From Enchytraeus crypticus (taxonomy: Eukaryota; Annelida; Clitellata; Enchytraeida; Enchytraeidae), in contig CAJHZI010000687.1 of the NCBI GenBank assembly GCA_905160935.1, positions 124,001-188,000 of the forward strand: DNA of 64,000 bases, given 5' to 3'. This document shows, piece by piece, positions 35,326 through 48,005 of the stretch. The notes under the pieces are model-generated. The model searched no databases. It saw only the letters and a program-made list of their open reading frames with translations, and had not been told where the DNA came from. Within the stretch, counting starts at the first letter, position 1, and each line of letters opens with the position of its first letter. Position numbers and translations under genes: made by a program.

Positions 35326-37489
35326 CCGATAATTATAATTGTATTCTTGTTTTGCTATTCACCGATAGGAAATGATAATAGGCTAGCAATAAAATATGTG
35401 TATTAAGAAAGAAATTAGTTTAACGAAAAAAATTTCATATTACATGCATGTTGTTCGAGAGTCAGGTGAATTTTGTGTCACACGGTATGTTAGATTAAGC
35501 CTAAAAATTGTCATTTCTAAACGAATAACCAAACTTCGTCCTAATTATATTTAAATAACGTGAACTTTTCTCCAAATAAATTCAAAAAGTATTAACTTCC
35601 TCTTTAGATTGTATGGACCTTTTTAAATGTGCAGTCTACAAGGCCACCTAATTCTCTAAATGTATCGTTTATAGTATCTTTATATAGCTCTATATATGGA
35701 AAGTAAATTGAAATGAAATACTTGTAGGCGGAAAGCGGAAAGTATTACTCTGATAAAAAGGATGCACGTCATTAGTGAAACTATCATTAGACAATAGCAT
35801 TCGCTGTTTTATACTGATTTTTGTCTCAATTAGCTCTAACAGTCTGAAGTTGTCCTGTAAAACTACGTGCAGATCAGAGTGTGATAGACATTTCTGCTTA
35901 GAGGGGAGGGGACATACCCGCCCTCCCCATGAAAAATCCTGACAAATATGAAAATAAATAAAAAACTTATAACCTCCTTGGGTCCTTAAGCTGTCACTCC
36001 GGATATCATCTCATTTGAAACACCCCCCCCCCTCCATCCTTTTCCGGATAAAATTTGTTGAATATAATGCTGCAGACGAGAAAATGTTTGGTGTGGATTA
36101 ATATCCATTTGCATGGCACCACGCATATTACAGATATACTTTAAAGAATGAGAGAGAGAACAGAAGTGGGAACTGCAGGTAAAGAGAATTCATGGAACTG
36201 AAGGAACAGATATCGAGGCATTAGGCACAATGAGTATGCATTTTATAAACCTAGACGAGAAAGAAACTATAGCATAAAGCAACAGTCTGAGTGCTTTAGA
36301 GTCTTTAGCTCTGGGTTTCGAGAATAATTACCAAAAATGTAGTATTACAGAGCAGAAAGCGGTCGCTATACCGTGTGCTCGTATCGAGGGATTTGTCATC
36401 GTCTTGATAAATGCGGAGAGTGGAGGTTCAAGTCACGGTCTCGTACATGTCCTACACAATGGCTGCTCTACCTTCTCTCCGCCTTTGTCTCCTAGCTGAG
36501 CATTGTTGCGATTTTGTAGCGAAAATGAGGCACTAAGATTTCCCTTTCGTTTATTTTACAGAATTGTATAAGCTTCTTCTGCTTGTTTTCTTTTTCTTTT
36601 TTCATATACATGCATAATGGAGCTTTTGTGCATTTAGAATTTTCTGCATGATCTGTCGCTTAACTTCATTTTTCATGTTGTACTGTAGGTTAATAGTTAA
36701 TTGTATGAGATTAGGTTGCCTTGTTGACAGAGCGCAGTCAATCAGTTTGACAAGCACGACTCCATAGGTTCGAATCCGATACAGATTCATTTCTGATATT
36801 TTACTATTGCCGCGGATACATTCGCTAAACCGACCTCTTGATTGATATATCATTCTTATTGTAACTTAACAAGACTTCATTTTATTTAACTTATGCTTTG
36901 ATACAAATGATTTGACTCGTATACAGATTTATATATATAAACGTAATAATAGCCACTCCACTGAATTGGCTAAGCTATTGTTTGTAAATCCATATATTGT
37001 TAATCATTTCACTTTCTGTGTGCTCTCTTATTACGACATTATCGTAAATGTAAGTTACTTCAAAGAGGAAGAGAGGGATTGTGAAATTTATAGATCCTGT
37101 TCAGATTTGAATCCCAGAAGACTCGAGAAAGTTAACGACTTCATAGACTAATCCACTGAGGACAATAATTTCTGCAAGATCAATAGGACTTGAAACGTTT
37201 CCATGTAGTTTTTGTTGGGTCCCATTGAAGCAAATTATCAGAGATTCAATAAAGATACAAGCATTCAAATAATCAGCAGTGGTATGTAATTAGTATCGTT
37301 ATAGAAACGACTGGGCAAATGATTAGATGAGTTTACTGATGAGTTTTGTTCTAAATACTGTTTCTAAGGAATACTGTTTCTAAGGAAATTCGGCTCCCGG
37401 TGAGATGTGAAGCAAGAGTAGCGTAGTCTGGGGTTTGAGAAAATTTTAATTTTTGTTGCAATTTGTGCATCGCAATTCAAATATATTAC

Positions 37490-37760
37490 AACTGTCATCC
37501 AATCTTCTGAAGTCTTTGTTTGAATGACGTCGCCCTTTGATTTCCTTTGAGCAGTTCCATAGGCAGTTGAAGACCTATCTTTTCCGTCTCTCTTTTCCAT
37601 CCAGTGTCCATGAGCAGCGACCTGCGCCCAAACCTCCTTTTCTTTAATTTCTTTTATCTTTGGACAGATTTTGTTGCTTTTCAGAATTTGCACTGTTTTG
37701 GACCTTCTTTTGGCTCACCGGCTTGGATTTGTCTCAACAATGCTCGATGTTGTCATGAAC
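37490..37760 (+). mobile_element. LINE-B 3' fragment (opposite orientation)
   Basis: Inverse complement of the copies at 11689-12020 and 17985-18300; reads FPLISFEQFHRQLKTYLF-like residues on the + strand. Confidence 0.65.
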
Positions 37761-38154
37761 AAAAATAGCACTTTAATTTTTGCTAGATTATATTATATGC
37801 TAATGCAAATAAATGCTACTATTTGATTTTACATTGCGATAGGATTCCATTAAAAGACCGCTACGAGCTTAACGTCAGTCTCTTATCTGTGAACGATATC
37901 AGGGACTCGCCAATAAATCATTTACATTTAGTGAAATTCACAAGTTTAGCGTCCGTGTCGAATCAACAGATAATACCAACTACAATCACGAAATTTTTCA
38001 GCTCTTCTTGAAAAATCGTCTACTGATCTATGAAATCTTAGATTTGTTTCATTTAAATTATAAAATGTTTATATACTACGCTCCTACGATAAATTGTTTA
38101 TACTACGCTACCTTATGACATAATGTTTATATATTCAATCAGCGGTCTCTGCAG

Positions 38155-38265
38155 CACACTGCACAGAGCACTCGTGTCAGAACCAGGGGGTGTGTGTTCA
38201 AGCCTGGGACAAGTTCTTGTGTGACTGTACTCTCACTACGTACACTGGACCAACCTGTTCAGCAG
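38155..38265 (+). CDS. NRXN: Neurexin exon: third EGF-like domain
   Basis: 111 bp, phase 1 at both ends; acceptor ggtctctgcag, donor GCAG|gtatgc. It encodes a complete EGF module with six cysteines in the C-x4-C-x5-C-x8-C-x-C-x10-C layout: [21 protein letters not shown], then TTYTGPTC. This is the neurexin-specific form 'CxedSCxNqGxCxQxWdxfxCDCsmTsysGpxC' that sits between LNS5 and LNS6. Confidence 0.95.
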
Positions 38266-38967
38266 GTATGCTAGTAAGCACATCATTCGTACATCGAACA
38301 GGCAAATAAGGTTAACGAAAGGTAAGATTTGAAGACTTTAGAATTTCAAAATGGCTTAGTGTGTAGAGCCTAACAGTTTGAAAAAGTGATGTTAAAAAAT
38401 TTCAGATATCATCACGAATAACCGTTACCATATAGCTTATTCTTAACCTTTAGCGTTAATTTAATTTCCAGCGATAACATATTGTCTTAACAAAAGCAGG
38501 CCGAGTTTCTATTCAAAAACCCGCTTTATTCCAGTCTTAATTCTACGTTAAACTACGAAACATCACACGGATAGCATTTAAGATCGTTAAACATTATTGT
38601 ATAATGTATACAAGTCAATGGTATGAGGAGCATTTTCACAAGATGAAGAGCTGAAAGAGGTGGAACTAAAATAGAAGAATGCATTGTGTTAGATTAGTAA
38701 GAAGCTAAAGAAAACAAAAGAAAATCGGTTTGTTCTTGGAGCATAGACGAAGTAGATCGTAAAGTGGAAAAAATAAGAAAATCGAGACTAAATAGCCGAA
38801 TGTGAACTAAGAGCACAGTTGCTTGTGTAAGGCCCATTCTCTTCTTCCTCTCCGCGGCTATTAATTATCTTTGCCTTTTGATAGCGCATCAGTTTCAGCA
38901 GGCGCGGATTTAAGAATAACCTTCCATCATCCTGGCTTTTTTTTCCTTCAAAGCTGTCAATGCTTAT

Positions 38968-39110
38968 CTGGAGCCATTGGCGATGTCGGTAAGATACTCG
39001 ATCGCGGATCAGTAGGTGCCGGTTCAAATCCTGGGCTCGCCCGTTACTGACATCGCATTCGCGTGAGAAAACTGACGTTAACCCTAGCTTTACCAGCTTT
39101 ATCAATACTC
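38968..39110 (+). repeat. SINE-A, clearest copy
   Basis: tRNA-derived SINE. An A-box-like 'TGGCGATGTCGG' lies near 38980 and a B box GGTTCAAATCC at 39021-39031, followed by 'ctgggctcgcccgt' and the tail 'gaaaactgacgttaacccta'. Other copies: 9100-9175(-), 12438-12600(-), 27093-27240, 41420-41570(-), 43262-43325, 44605-44742(-), 49568-49695, 53937-54062, 54790-54870(-) and 56458-56590(-). Confidence 0.8.
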
Positions 39111-39374
39111 GGTCTTCCAAAGGTGGCCACCCATAAAGGTCACCCAAGGCCGATGTAGCTTAACTTCGATTATTGACGCGGAACTAATCCAAGTACGCTA
39201 AATCCCACCGTCTTAACTTGAACTTAACGCACGTCTTGTCGTCTCCTGAGGATATATCGGACGATACAAGTCTTTATTTCACGTGGCTGCGGGTTGTGGA
39301 AAGGATGAAAGCGAGACAAGTTGATAAAGACTGAGTAGATGATGATTATCGGTAATAGGTCCAACCTTATAGAT

Positions 39375-39570
39375 CTCTCTCTCTCTCTCTCTCTTTCTTT
39401 CTCTCTCTCTCTTTCTCTCTTTCTCTCTCTCTTTCTCTCTCTCGTCTTGCCAAACCACATAATTTCGTTCTTTGTCTCTCTTTCTATCTCTCTCTCTCAC
39501 ACACTCTCTCACTCTCTCTCTCTCTCTTTCTCACTTGCTCTCTTTCTCTGAGTCTATCTATATCGCACTC

Positions 39571-39629
<59 letters not shown>

Positions 39630-39630
39630 T
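39375..39630. repeat. CT microsatellite
   Basis: Several hundred bases of CT/CTTT; long Ser-Leu frames are artefacts. Confidence 0.95.
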
Positions 39631-40014
39631 GTCCCTCCCTACATCTATCTATCTCTCATTTTTCTTCTACTTCAGTTTTCCTTGTTGTAATTCCCCTTTA
39701 TTTATATGAACTGCACAATTTATCTCTTTATCTATTGCCTTTAATCTCTTTTCAAAGCTTGAAATATTTATCGATTTTGACCACAGATCATCTTCTGGTA
39801 ATAAACAGTTATTGATGATCTTTATAATTGCTCAATTGCTAATCGTTCCCTCTTAACTATATTTACTTACTTTTTTTTTTTTTTTTTTAAACTTTCTTCT
39901 CTCACGTTCTGTCTTTTCTCTCTTCTGCCTACTGAAATTTATTCCTCTTTCTCCCTCTCTTCCGCATACCTTCTCTCTTTTCTTCTCTTTTACTTTCTCC
40001 TTTTCCCTTCGTCT

Positions 40015-40066
40015 CGCTCTCTCTCACACTCACTCTTTCTCTCTCTCTCTCTCTCTCTCTCTTTCC

Positions 40067-40098
<32 letters not shown>

Positions 40099-40131
40099 TT
40101 CTTTCTCTCTCTCTCTCTCTCTCTATCTCTG

Positions 40132-40165
<34 letters not shown>

Positions 40166-40243
40166 CATCCATCCATCCATCCATCCATCCATCCATCCAT
40201 CCATCCATCCATCTATCTATCTATCTATCTGTCTTTCTATCTA

Positions 40244-40275
<32 letters not shown>
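40015..40275. repeat. CT, CTAT and CCAT compound microsatellite
   Basis: CT array, then (CTAT)n, then (CCAT)n, then CTAT and CT again, an almost symmetrical compound repeat. Confidence 0.95.
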
Positions 40276-41092
40276 CTCCAGAACTGACAGTCAAATGGTA
40301 TGAATGACTCGCTAGAGGTTCAGTAGTTATGTCGCTATTCGCTAGAGGCGCTGCTTTGCTCTTTGATCTCAAAGCTCGTAACTGACCTGTGACCATTCCA
40401 AACACACGATTACGTCCGTCATGTGTTGCTTTCAAACGAGCGTCGCATTATTCACAATAATAAATCCTTACAAACTTAATGTCAATGCTTGCTTGGTGTT
40501 CAACTTGCCATGTGGATTTAGCTTGATGAAGAGTGTTCATCGCTATACATAAGTTGAAAAATTTCCTTGAGAAGGAATTCAAACTGAGGAACAAACTGAG
40601 CAACATAATATTATTAAATTCTCTGAAAATCATGATCATCAGCGTCCTGAATCGACGCTTAGTATATCCTAAGCTTACAGTATTATATGTAATTTTCTTA
40701 GTTAGCTTCATTGAAATGGTGCGTAGTACCTGCAGATGGTGCACAATTATGAAATATATCTTTGTAAAACGATTAAATGTGGAACGTTTGTTACGTTTTC
40801 ACTTGATCATAAATTTATAGTCTCACCCTGTACAAAATAACGCAAGTTTGCACTGAAATAGAGTCAAGAGGGGGTGCAGCTTGGGAGAGGAGCGAGGGTC
40901 GAGACAGCGAGAGGGGTTGAGGCTAATGGCTCGATCAGAGAACGAGTAACAATAACGAATGACCAAACAACAAACACATCTCAACCAATTCAAGCCATTC
41001 CACTGCTCGCATTACACGGGAATCTTCTGCCGACATTGCGTCTTCTTGTTTCACGCGCATCTCTCTAGCGCTATAAATTTTCTTCTCTCACT

Positions 41093-41133
<41 letters not shown>

Positions 41134-41419
41134 ACGCACACACACACATACGCACGCACACACAACTTTCCATTGTTTTATTTCTTACAATCTATTTCGA
41201 TTTTCTAACAAATTCATTTCAAAATGATTATATCTGATAGTGTAGAACAAGTCGGTATGTATTTGAATCCTCCATATTAAATTTAACAAAGATGTATAAT
41301 TATTTTACTTACTCCACTAGTCCAAAAATTATGCATGAGTCTCCAGTGTGTGTTACCCTCTTCTACTACAGTGGGAAACTGGCGCAAGATGATAAAGCTA
41401 AAATAGGTAATGTTAAAGT

Positions 41420-41570
41420 CAGTTTTTCAGCTAAAATAGGTAATGTTAAGTCAGTTTCCTCACTCGAAAGCGATGTCAGTGACAGGAAGGCCCAGGATTT
41501 GAACCCGGCACATACTGATCCGCGATCGAATATCTTACCGACATCGCCACTGGCTCCAGCCATCATAGAC
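41420..41570 (-). repeat. SINE-A copy
   Basis: Minus-strand copy with 'ggtaagatattcgatcgcgg' and the GGTTCAAATCC B box; lies 220 bp before the LNS6 exon. Confidence 0.75.
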
Positions 41571-41788
41571 ATAGCATGGTCGTTTGTGCTCTTGCAAATT
41601 TACTTTACATATTCTTGATTGACTGCTTTTTTCCATTAAATCTATCTATTGTCTATTTATTTCTTGTAAATAATTAACTTAATATAATTACTAATTCTTT
41701 AATTTACTTAAATTTTCTTACGCGTCTTTAATTGTGCTGTTTTTATTTTTTTCAATTTCTGCATTTCTCAACACTGCACGCATCCTAG

Positions 41789-41973
41789 ACAGCACAGCCT
41801 ATAGGTTTGGGGTCGACGGTGGTTTGATCTCGCACCGGTTTGCTCAGAGAGACGATTCTGATTTACCGGAGCCAAGCCATCTGGTGGTAGGAATGAGAAC
41901 AACCGAGTCACGTGGTGTACTTGTTAGAATAGAACCACGCAGGCCTGTCGGCAACTTCCTGCAGATTGAATTG
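41789..41973 (+). CDS. NRXN: Neurexin exon: LNS6 part 1
   Basis: 185 bp; acceptor gcatcctag after a long T-rich tract; donor TTG|gtaata; phases 1 and 0. It encodes DSTAYRFGVDGGLISHRF, then PSHLVVGMRTTESRGVLVRI and VGNFLQIEL, aligned with vertebrate 'gttYiFgkgGGlItytw..drpstraDrLaiGFsTxxkeaVLvRvdsssGLGDYLELhI'. The last LNS domain is the one shared by alpha and beta neurexins and binds neuroligins, LRRTMs and cerebellins. The Asp of 'GDYLEL', a calcium ligand in vertebrates, is Asn here (GNFLQI). Confidence 0.93.
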
Positions 41974-42568
41974 GTAATAACAACGTCTTGTATTTCCTTT
42001 TTTAGAGGCGACTAATGTAATATTCAAGAACGGCGCGTCGCCCGGGATTCGATTGAGTCATATTGTAGCCGGAAGTCGTTGTCAATGAACAAGACGCTGT
42101 GCTAGCTTTTATCTCTTTATTGCTGGCTTGATTAATTTATTGATGGATTGGGCGATTTGTTTTTTGACTGATTGACTGACAGAATAAATTAGTGATTAGT
42201 TGGTTAATGGATTGACTGAATGATTGTTGGATTAATCGATTTATTTGTTGACTGATTGATTGATTGAGTGATTGATTGGTTGATATTGAGATTCATACTC
42301 TCATTAAAATAATTTTAGTACATCATCACAGCGGAAGCGTATAGGCCTTTGAAATAAAATTAAACGAAAATATTCCAAAAAGGTGCGAATAATATTAGAA
42401 ATAGCAACTTTTAGATTATCAAATCAACTCATTACACTTTTAAGCTTCTGCTCTTCACTTTTACAAGGTTTATTGAATAAACGCAAAGTCAAACTTTCGG
42501 AAAGCGATATAAATATAATATATTTTCATATCAGCACGTAACTCTCTAAGAGATAACAGAGATTGAAC

Positions 42569-42960
42569 GGTTTACATATTTGTGTGTAACTCAGGAACAA
42601 GGCATGCTGGGTGGTTTACATATTTGTGTGTAACTCAGGAACAAGGCATGCTGGGTGGTTTACATATTTGTGTGTAACTCAGGAACAAGGCATGCTGGGT
42701 GGTTTACATATTTGTGTGTAACTCAGGAACAAGGCATGCTGGGTGGTTTACATATTTGTGTGTAACTCAGGAACAAGGCATGCTGGATGGTTTACATATT
42801 TGTGTGTAACTCAGGAACAAGGCATGCTGGATGGTTTATATATTTGTGTGTAACTCGGGAACAAGGCATGCTGGGTGGTTTACATATTTGTGTGTAACTC
42901 AGGAACAAGGCATGCTGGATGGTTTATATATTGTTGTGTAACTCAGGAACAAGGTAGGCT
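42569..42960 (+). repeat. 44-bp minisatellite carrying a splice acceptor in every unit
   Basis: Nine units of exactly 44 bp, with unit starts (tttacat or tttatat) at 42571, 42615, 42659, 42703, 42747, 42791, 42835, 42879 and 42923. Each unit reads 'catatttgtgtgtaactcag' then gaacaaggcatgctggrtgg. The ninth unit supplies the real acceptor and first bases of the next neurexin exon (ctcag|GAACAAGG), then diverges. Confidence 0.97.
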
Positions 42961-43142
42961 GCTGATAACTCACAGGCTGGTCACTGGGTCAGAAGAGGGC
43001 GGAGTCAGAACTCATAGGCTGCTGGCTCCGCCTACTGGCAGACTTGATAACGGGTTCTATCACGTGATCAGATTATATAGGTCAAGGTCAAACACAACTA
43101 TTCATATCAAAGGTCATCCGCCTACGACCAAATTATATGAGG
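42947..43142 (+). CDS. NRXN: Neurexin exon: LNS6 part 2
   Basis: 196 bp; acceptor gtgtaactcag, donor GAGG|gtgagt; phases 0 and 1. EQGRLLITHRLVTGSE matches 'hQGkigVkFNVGTddi', and LDNGFYHVIRLYRSRSNTTI then HIKG matches 'iNDGkYHVVRFtRsGgNATLqVDnwP'. It ends at LYEG, exactly where vertebrates end before splice site 4. Between the two conserved parts is a short internal duplication (THRLVTGS.. / THRLLAPP..) that lengthens the loop. The exon start is the final copy of the 44-bp repeat, so the coding start itself is part of the minisatellite. Confidence 0.92.
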
Positions 43143-44146
43143 GTGAGTTCTTGCTATTCATTAAATTGACGCGTGTATTAATCAGTCGAACATTAAGTCA
43201 GAAACAATGTAAAACAGAAATGCAACAAAGTACCATATTATACAGTATATAACATTATACTAGGCTCGCCCGACACAGACATCGATTTTCAGTGAGGAAA
43301 CTGACGATAATATTAGCTTTTTTAGCTATATAAAATATTTATATAATAATAATAACAACAATTAGAGTGCTACAGTCATCAATGACAACATAGATCACTA
43401 TTGAGACAAAATCAAGCCGGCGAGCAAAAAAAAGAAGGTCCAAAAACGGTGCAAATTCCAAAATCCAGAAATTCAGTCCAAAGTATATATCATAAAGGTT
43501 AATACTAAATTGTGGATAGTCTTGCATTGTGCATATTTGTTTAGAAATTAAGGGCGCTCTCATAATTTTTGCATTTGTTTTCTAAAGTAGGTTTCATTTT
43601 GAGTTAATTTTCATTGATATTTTAACGGCAGTCTCGCTAGGCAAACATTGCCTGTGCAGTGATTTTTGTGGTCGTCTCAAACACACGAGACTGGAAAGCA
43701 ATTACGAGAGTAAACAGACTGATCGCCTTCATTTCTGTACTCACTTTCCAGGTTTAAATCTGAGACGTGCTGCTGTCATCTGCCTATTGACGAGAATATA
43801 ATAGATTCTCATTTTATACGACATCAATATCGCAAGCAGTTTGCCTTCAATTTCTCATCAGTACAATTATTAGCCCAACAGAACATCAAGCAGTGGATCT
43901 CCCAAAACGATGCCTGTCAGTGTGAGAGTAAAATCTCGGACGTTCACAGGACTGGTAAATGGATAATAGATTAAACTATCCATCTTTAGAAATTGTGATA
44001 TTAAAACTGACAGATAGGCCTATAATTATAGATTTCGCTGTACTATGTGTGCGTTATCTCGCTATGTACTACTAACTTTGTTACTTATCTACTACTGTAA
44101 ATTTAACTGATCATTTCTAAATTTAATTATTGAATATATGCGTCAG
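43143..44146 (+). other. Neurexin intron at the splice site 4 position
   Basis: Phase 1 intron lying exactly where the alternative SS4 exon is inserted in other neurexins. It contains a SINE-A tail (43262-43325), a LINE-B fragment (43345-43486) and a SINE-C tail (about 43915-43985). I searched for a phase 1-1 exon of about 90 bp and did not recognise one. Confidence 0.7.
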
Positions 44147-44245
44147 GTGATCACGCATTGTCAGGCAGTCAGGCTACTGTTTATATTGGTGCTCAACTGC
44201 GATTGGTGGATCGGCTGGTAAAACCTTTTCATGGAACTCTGTCAG
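44147..44245 (+). CDS. NRXN: Neurexin exon: LNS6 part 3
   Basis: 99 bp, phase 1 at both ends; acceptor atgcgtcag, donor CAG|gtattt. GDHALSGSQATVYIGAQLR followed by VKPFHGTLSG matches 'rqLTiFNSQATIiIGGkeqgqPFqGqLSG'. The Asn of 'TIFNSQ', a calcium ligand in vertebrate neurexin, is Gly here. Confidence 0.93.
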
Positions 44246-46021
44246 GTATTTTACTTATTTAGTAATTAATCGGCTATTCGTACACCGGCCCTAGTTAAAC
44301 TGGGAAGAGAAGATGATGATGAGTAATTAATCGGCTACTAATCAATCAACTAATAAGAGCTTTTAGTCACTTTCACACCATTTCTGAGCATTTATTTAAC
44401 TTAATGTACATTCATAAGTGGCTGCGAAACCATTAGAAACTAGCTGTCTCAAGTCATAACCTTTTCATAACCGTAATTATAAACTAAGTCATAGTCTTTT
44501 TGTTTGATGGCTTAGCGACCCACTTAGATCCATAATGTATATTTAAATTATACCGGGGCCATGTGGAACATTAACTAATGTTTATTATTTACACTGTATC
44601 CATAGGCGTAAAGCTGGTAAAGCTAATGTTAACGTCAGTTTCCTCACTCGAAAGTGACGGGCGAGCCGAGGATTTGAACCTCACACATACTGATCCGCGG
44701 TCGAATAACTTACCGACATCGCCTATGGCTACAGCCAGCGTACGTCATAGTGTTACACGTTTTTATAGACCTTTCATAAAACTTGTCTAGTACTTTCAAA
44801 GTACTTAGTACTTTGAAAGATCACTCTGAACATTTCTCTTAAATATGAGGCGCCATCTCTGGAATCTGCTTTACGGCTTCAATTTACAATGTTAAATATC
44901 CTATAAATGTTAGATATCCTGTTTAAATATTCAATCTAGACATTTACTAAATGTAAATTGTGATATTATTTTGTCGTCATTTGATAAGCAGTTGAAATAT
45001 ATTTTACAAAACTTTATTTTATGTCACTCTGCTAATAAATCCAGATGTACATAATTTCATAGAGGAGTATATATATATATATATATATTCAACTTGGCCT
45101 GCCGTGATTGTAAACACAACCCCCTCCGCACTCCCACACTCGGCTTTGCTTACTATTTGAGCAGAGATACCACTACCTATTATAAAAAAATTATAGGAAA
45201 TCATTAAGTATGTGGAGACACCTGGTGAACAGTTTTACTCGTTTTCTGTAAGAAATCATTTAGTATGTTGCGACATCTTGTTAATAGTTTCATTAAAATT
45301 TGCTCGATATACTTTTGCAGCTACTAGATTCGGGCGATAACTAATATTTGAAGTTTACTTACCAAAGCTTAGAAAAACCTGTGCTTAAATTTTTAATCCT
45401 GACAATTTATCTTAATTTAAAAATACTTAAATTATTTTTGACAAGCAATGGATCAGGAATGCACTGAAAACCATCTCAAAAGCTAAATAAATCCCAATCT
45501 AAGACTACTCCTCATCTTCACTCGAATCACAGTTTCACTTGCCTCAGGGATAGAAAATTTTGTAGAAATTTCTGGAGCCTAAGCGATCACCAACTGAATG
45601 CCCTTTCTAACGTTGGTTTGGACCCTAGGATACATATAGATTTGTCGCCTCTTAGGATACGTGTAAGTCAACGATTGTTCTATTCTACAGCAACCCGGAC
45701 ACAACTCGGGTATAAGTATAAATATTGAATTGGTACAGTATTGATCTATGATAAAGACTACACAAAGATTTGATAAAGTTATTGCGTCTCTGGTGAGTTC
45801 AAATTGTGAGTTCAAACTGTTGATCAACTGCTTTGGATAGTGTGTAAGCGAACAGTAAGTCCTCAAGTAATTTGACCCTTCCGTAAGCAGCAGGGCAGTG
45901 CAGAGAAAAATGAAAACTTTTGAATTTCTGAACAGCTTTAGTATAATAGCATGGAGAAACATAATGTTTAATAATTTTATAACCCAGTGTTAAGCTCATC
46001 GTAATTAATTTATGATATACA

Positions 46022-46023
46022 TA

Positions 46024-46102
<79 letters not shown>
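46022..46102. repeat. (AT)n microsatellite, left of foldback element
   Basis: About 38 AT units. Confidence 0.97.
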
Positions 46103-46959
<857 letters not shown>

Positions 46960-46977
46960 GCAACTTGTTGGCGCTAG

Positions 46978-47264
46978 GTCTGGTTGTTGACGGAGTGAGA
47001 CTCTTAGAACTTGCTGCAAACAACGATCCTGATATTTCCATATCCGGCGATGTCATCATGGATTTAAATCCGCTGCACCATTACTCGCCCGTCAGTTCTA
47101 TTTCCGGTGATGACTTCTCTTCTTCCACATCGCAGTGGAAGCCTGTTCCAGGTCACGGCTCCAGAGACAACGATACCAGTCATGACAAGATTGGAAAACA
47201 GCGTGGAGAACGGCAGAGGAGCTTAATCAAGGGAAGTGGAAAAAGAAGGAAAACCAATAAGAAA
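46978..47264 (+). CDS. NRXN: Neurexin exon: LNS6 end and extracellular stalk
   Basis: 287 bp; acceptor ttggcgctag, donor AAA|gtaagt; phases 1 and 0. The start LVVDGVRLLELAANNDPDI then SISGDV matches the end of LNS6, 'GLyYNGlkVLnmAaenDaniaIvGnVrl'. It continues as a Ser/Thr/Asp-rich stalk (YSPVSSISGDDFSSSTSQW) and ends in a basic stretch (GSGKRRKTNKK). Ser-Gly pairs beside acidic residues (SISGDV, SISGDD) could be glycosaminoglycan sites, as known for the neurexin stalk. The acceptor has almost no pyrimidine tract. The following exon (phase 0 entry) with the membrane span was not found. Confidence 0.9.
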
Positions 47265-47839
47265 GTAAGTGAAGTAAATAAATTACACTAAACCAGTATA
47301 AATCAGTATGACCAGTATATTACACTAAATCTAGTATTTAAAACTGTCATAAATTAAATGTTTTGTGATTGGTTTTCTGGACTATACGATAGCGCTGAGA
47401 ATCTAATTAAAGGGTAGGCCTATGTATGGCAACTTATTATTTGCTCCTTGTTACTGACATTTATTCGTCACTTGGAGTAGCAAAGAAATACAATTGCGGG
47501 ATTATAGTATAACATCTTGATTTTGCATAATATATGACATTAATATAGTTATAGACGGTGGTCAGCTAGATAAGACGTGTATCATCTTTCCTGAAGGCCG
47601 TTGTTCTAATTTCTACAGACTGTTTGATACCCTGTGTTTTTGAGAATTTTTTATTGTATTTATTTTAAATGTTTATTTCTATATGTATTTGTCAGTGATT
47701 TGGTGTTGATGCTGAAATTAACATATATATCGTTTATAGGTCTATACATGCTTAACGAAATTTGGTAGCTTAGGATTATGTCATATGACTAATTTATAAC
47801 ATTAAATCATAGCTGTAAATACGTTTATGTGTTCGTAGT

Positions 47840-48005
47840 CCTCGTTTTGTGAACAGCCCACAGAATGATAGACCAACCGTAAACTATACATGTCGTAAGA
47901 GGCGACTAAGCAAGAACAGGGGAAAATAATGGGAACCACCCCAAACGTCTTTATTCCTAAGCTGTAAACTACATTCAAGTGTGAATGAGGCATAGTCATT
48001 GCCAC
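47840..48005 (-). repeat. Element D copy (inverted, degenerate)
   Basis: Inverse complement retains 'gaggtggttcccattattt'-type and 'ggttggtctatcattctgtg' blocks of element D. Confidence 0.55.

Larger units (their letters stand above)
33667..38154 (+). other. Neurexin intron (LNS5 to EGF)
   Basis: Phase 1 intron of 4.5 kb. It contains a long near-perfect hairpin (34050-34130), a repeat-E copy (35120-35325) and an inverted LINE-B fragment (37490-37760). The rest is AT-rich. No further exon was recognised. Confidence 0.75.
38266..41788 (+). other. Neurexin intron (EGF to LNS6)
   Basis: Phase 1 intron of 3.5 kb dominated by repeats: SINE-A copies (38968-39110 plus, 41420-41570 minus), three CT-rich arrays (39375-39630, 40015-40275, 41090-41130) and a CTAT/CCAT tetramer block (40132-40232). 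Confidence 0.8.

Noticed and set aside
42569..42946. 44-bp repeats resembling CRISPR or a coding repeat domain
   Set aside because: No spacers and 44 is not a codon multiple. Better explained as a minisatellite at a splice acceptor.
43657..43752. Candidate SS4 exon (acceptor tgtgcag, later donor ccag|gttt)
   Set aside because: Phase at the 3' end does not fit (phase 0 instead of 1) and the residues do not resemble SS4.
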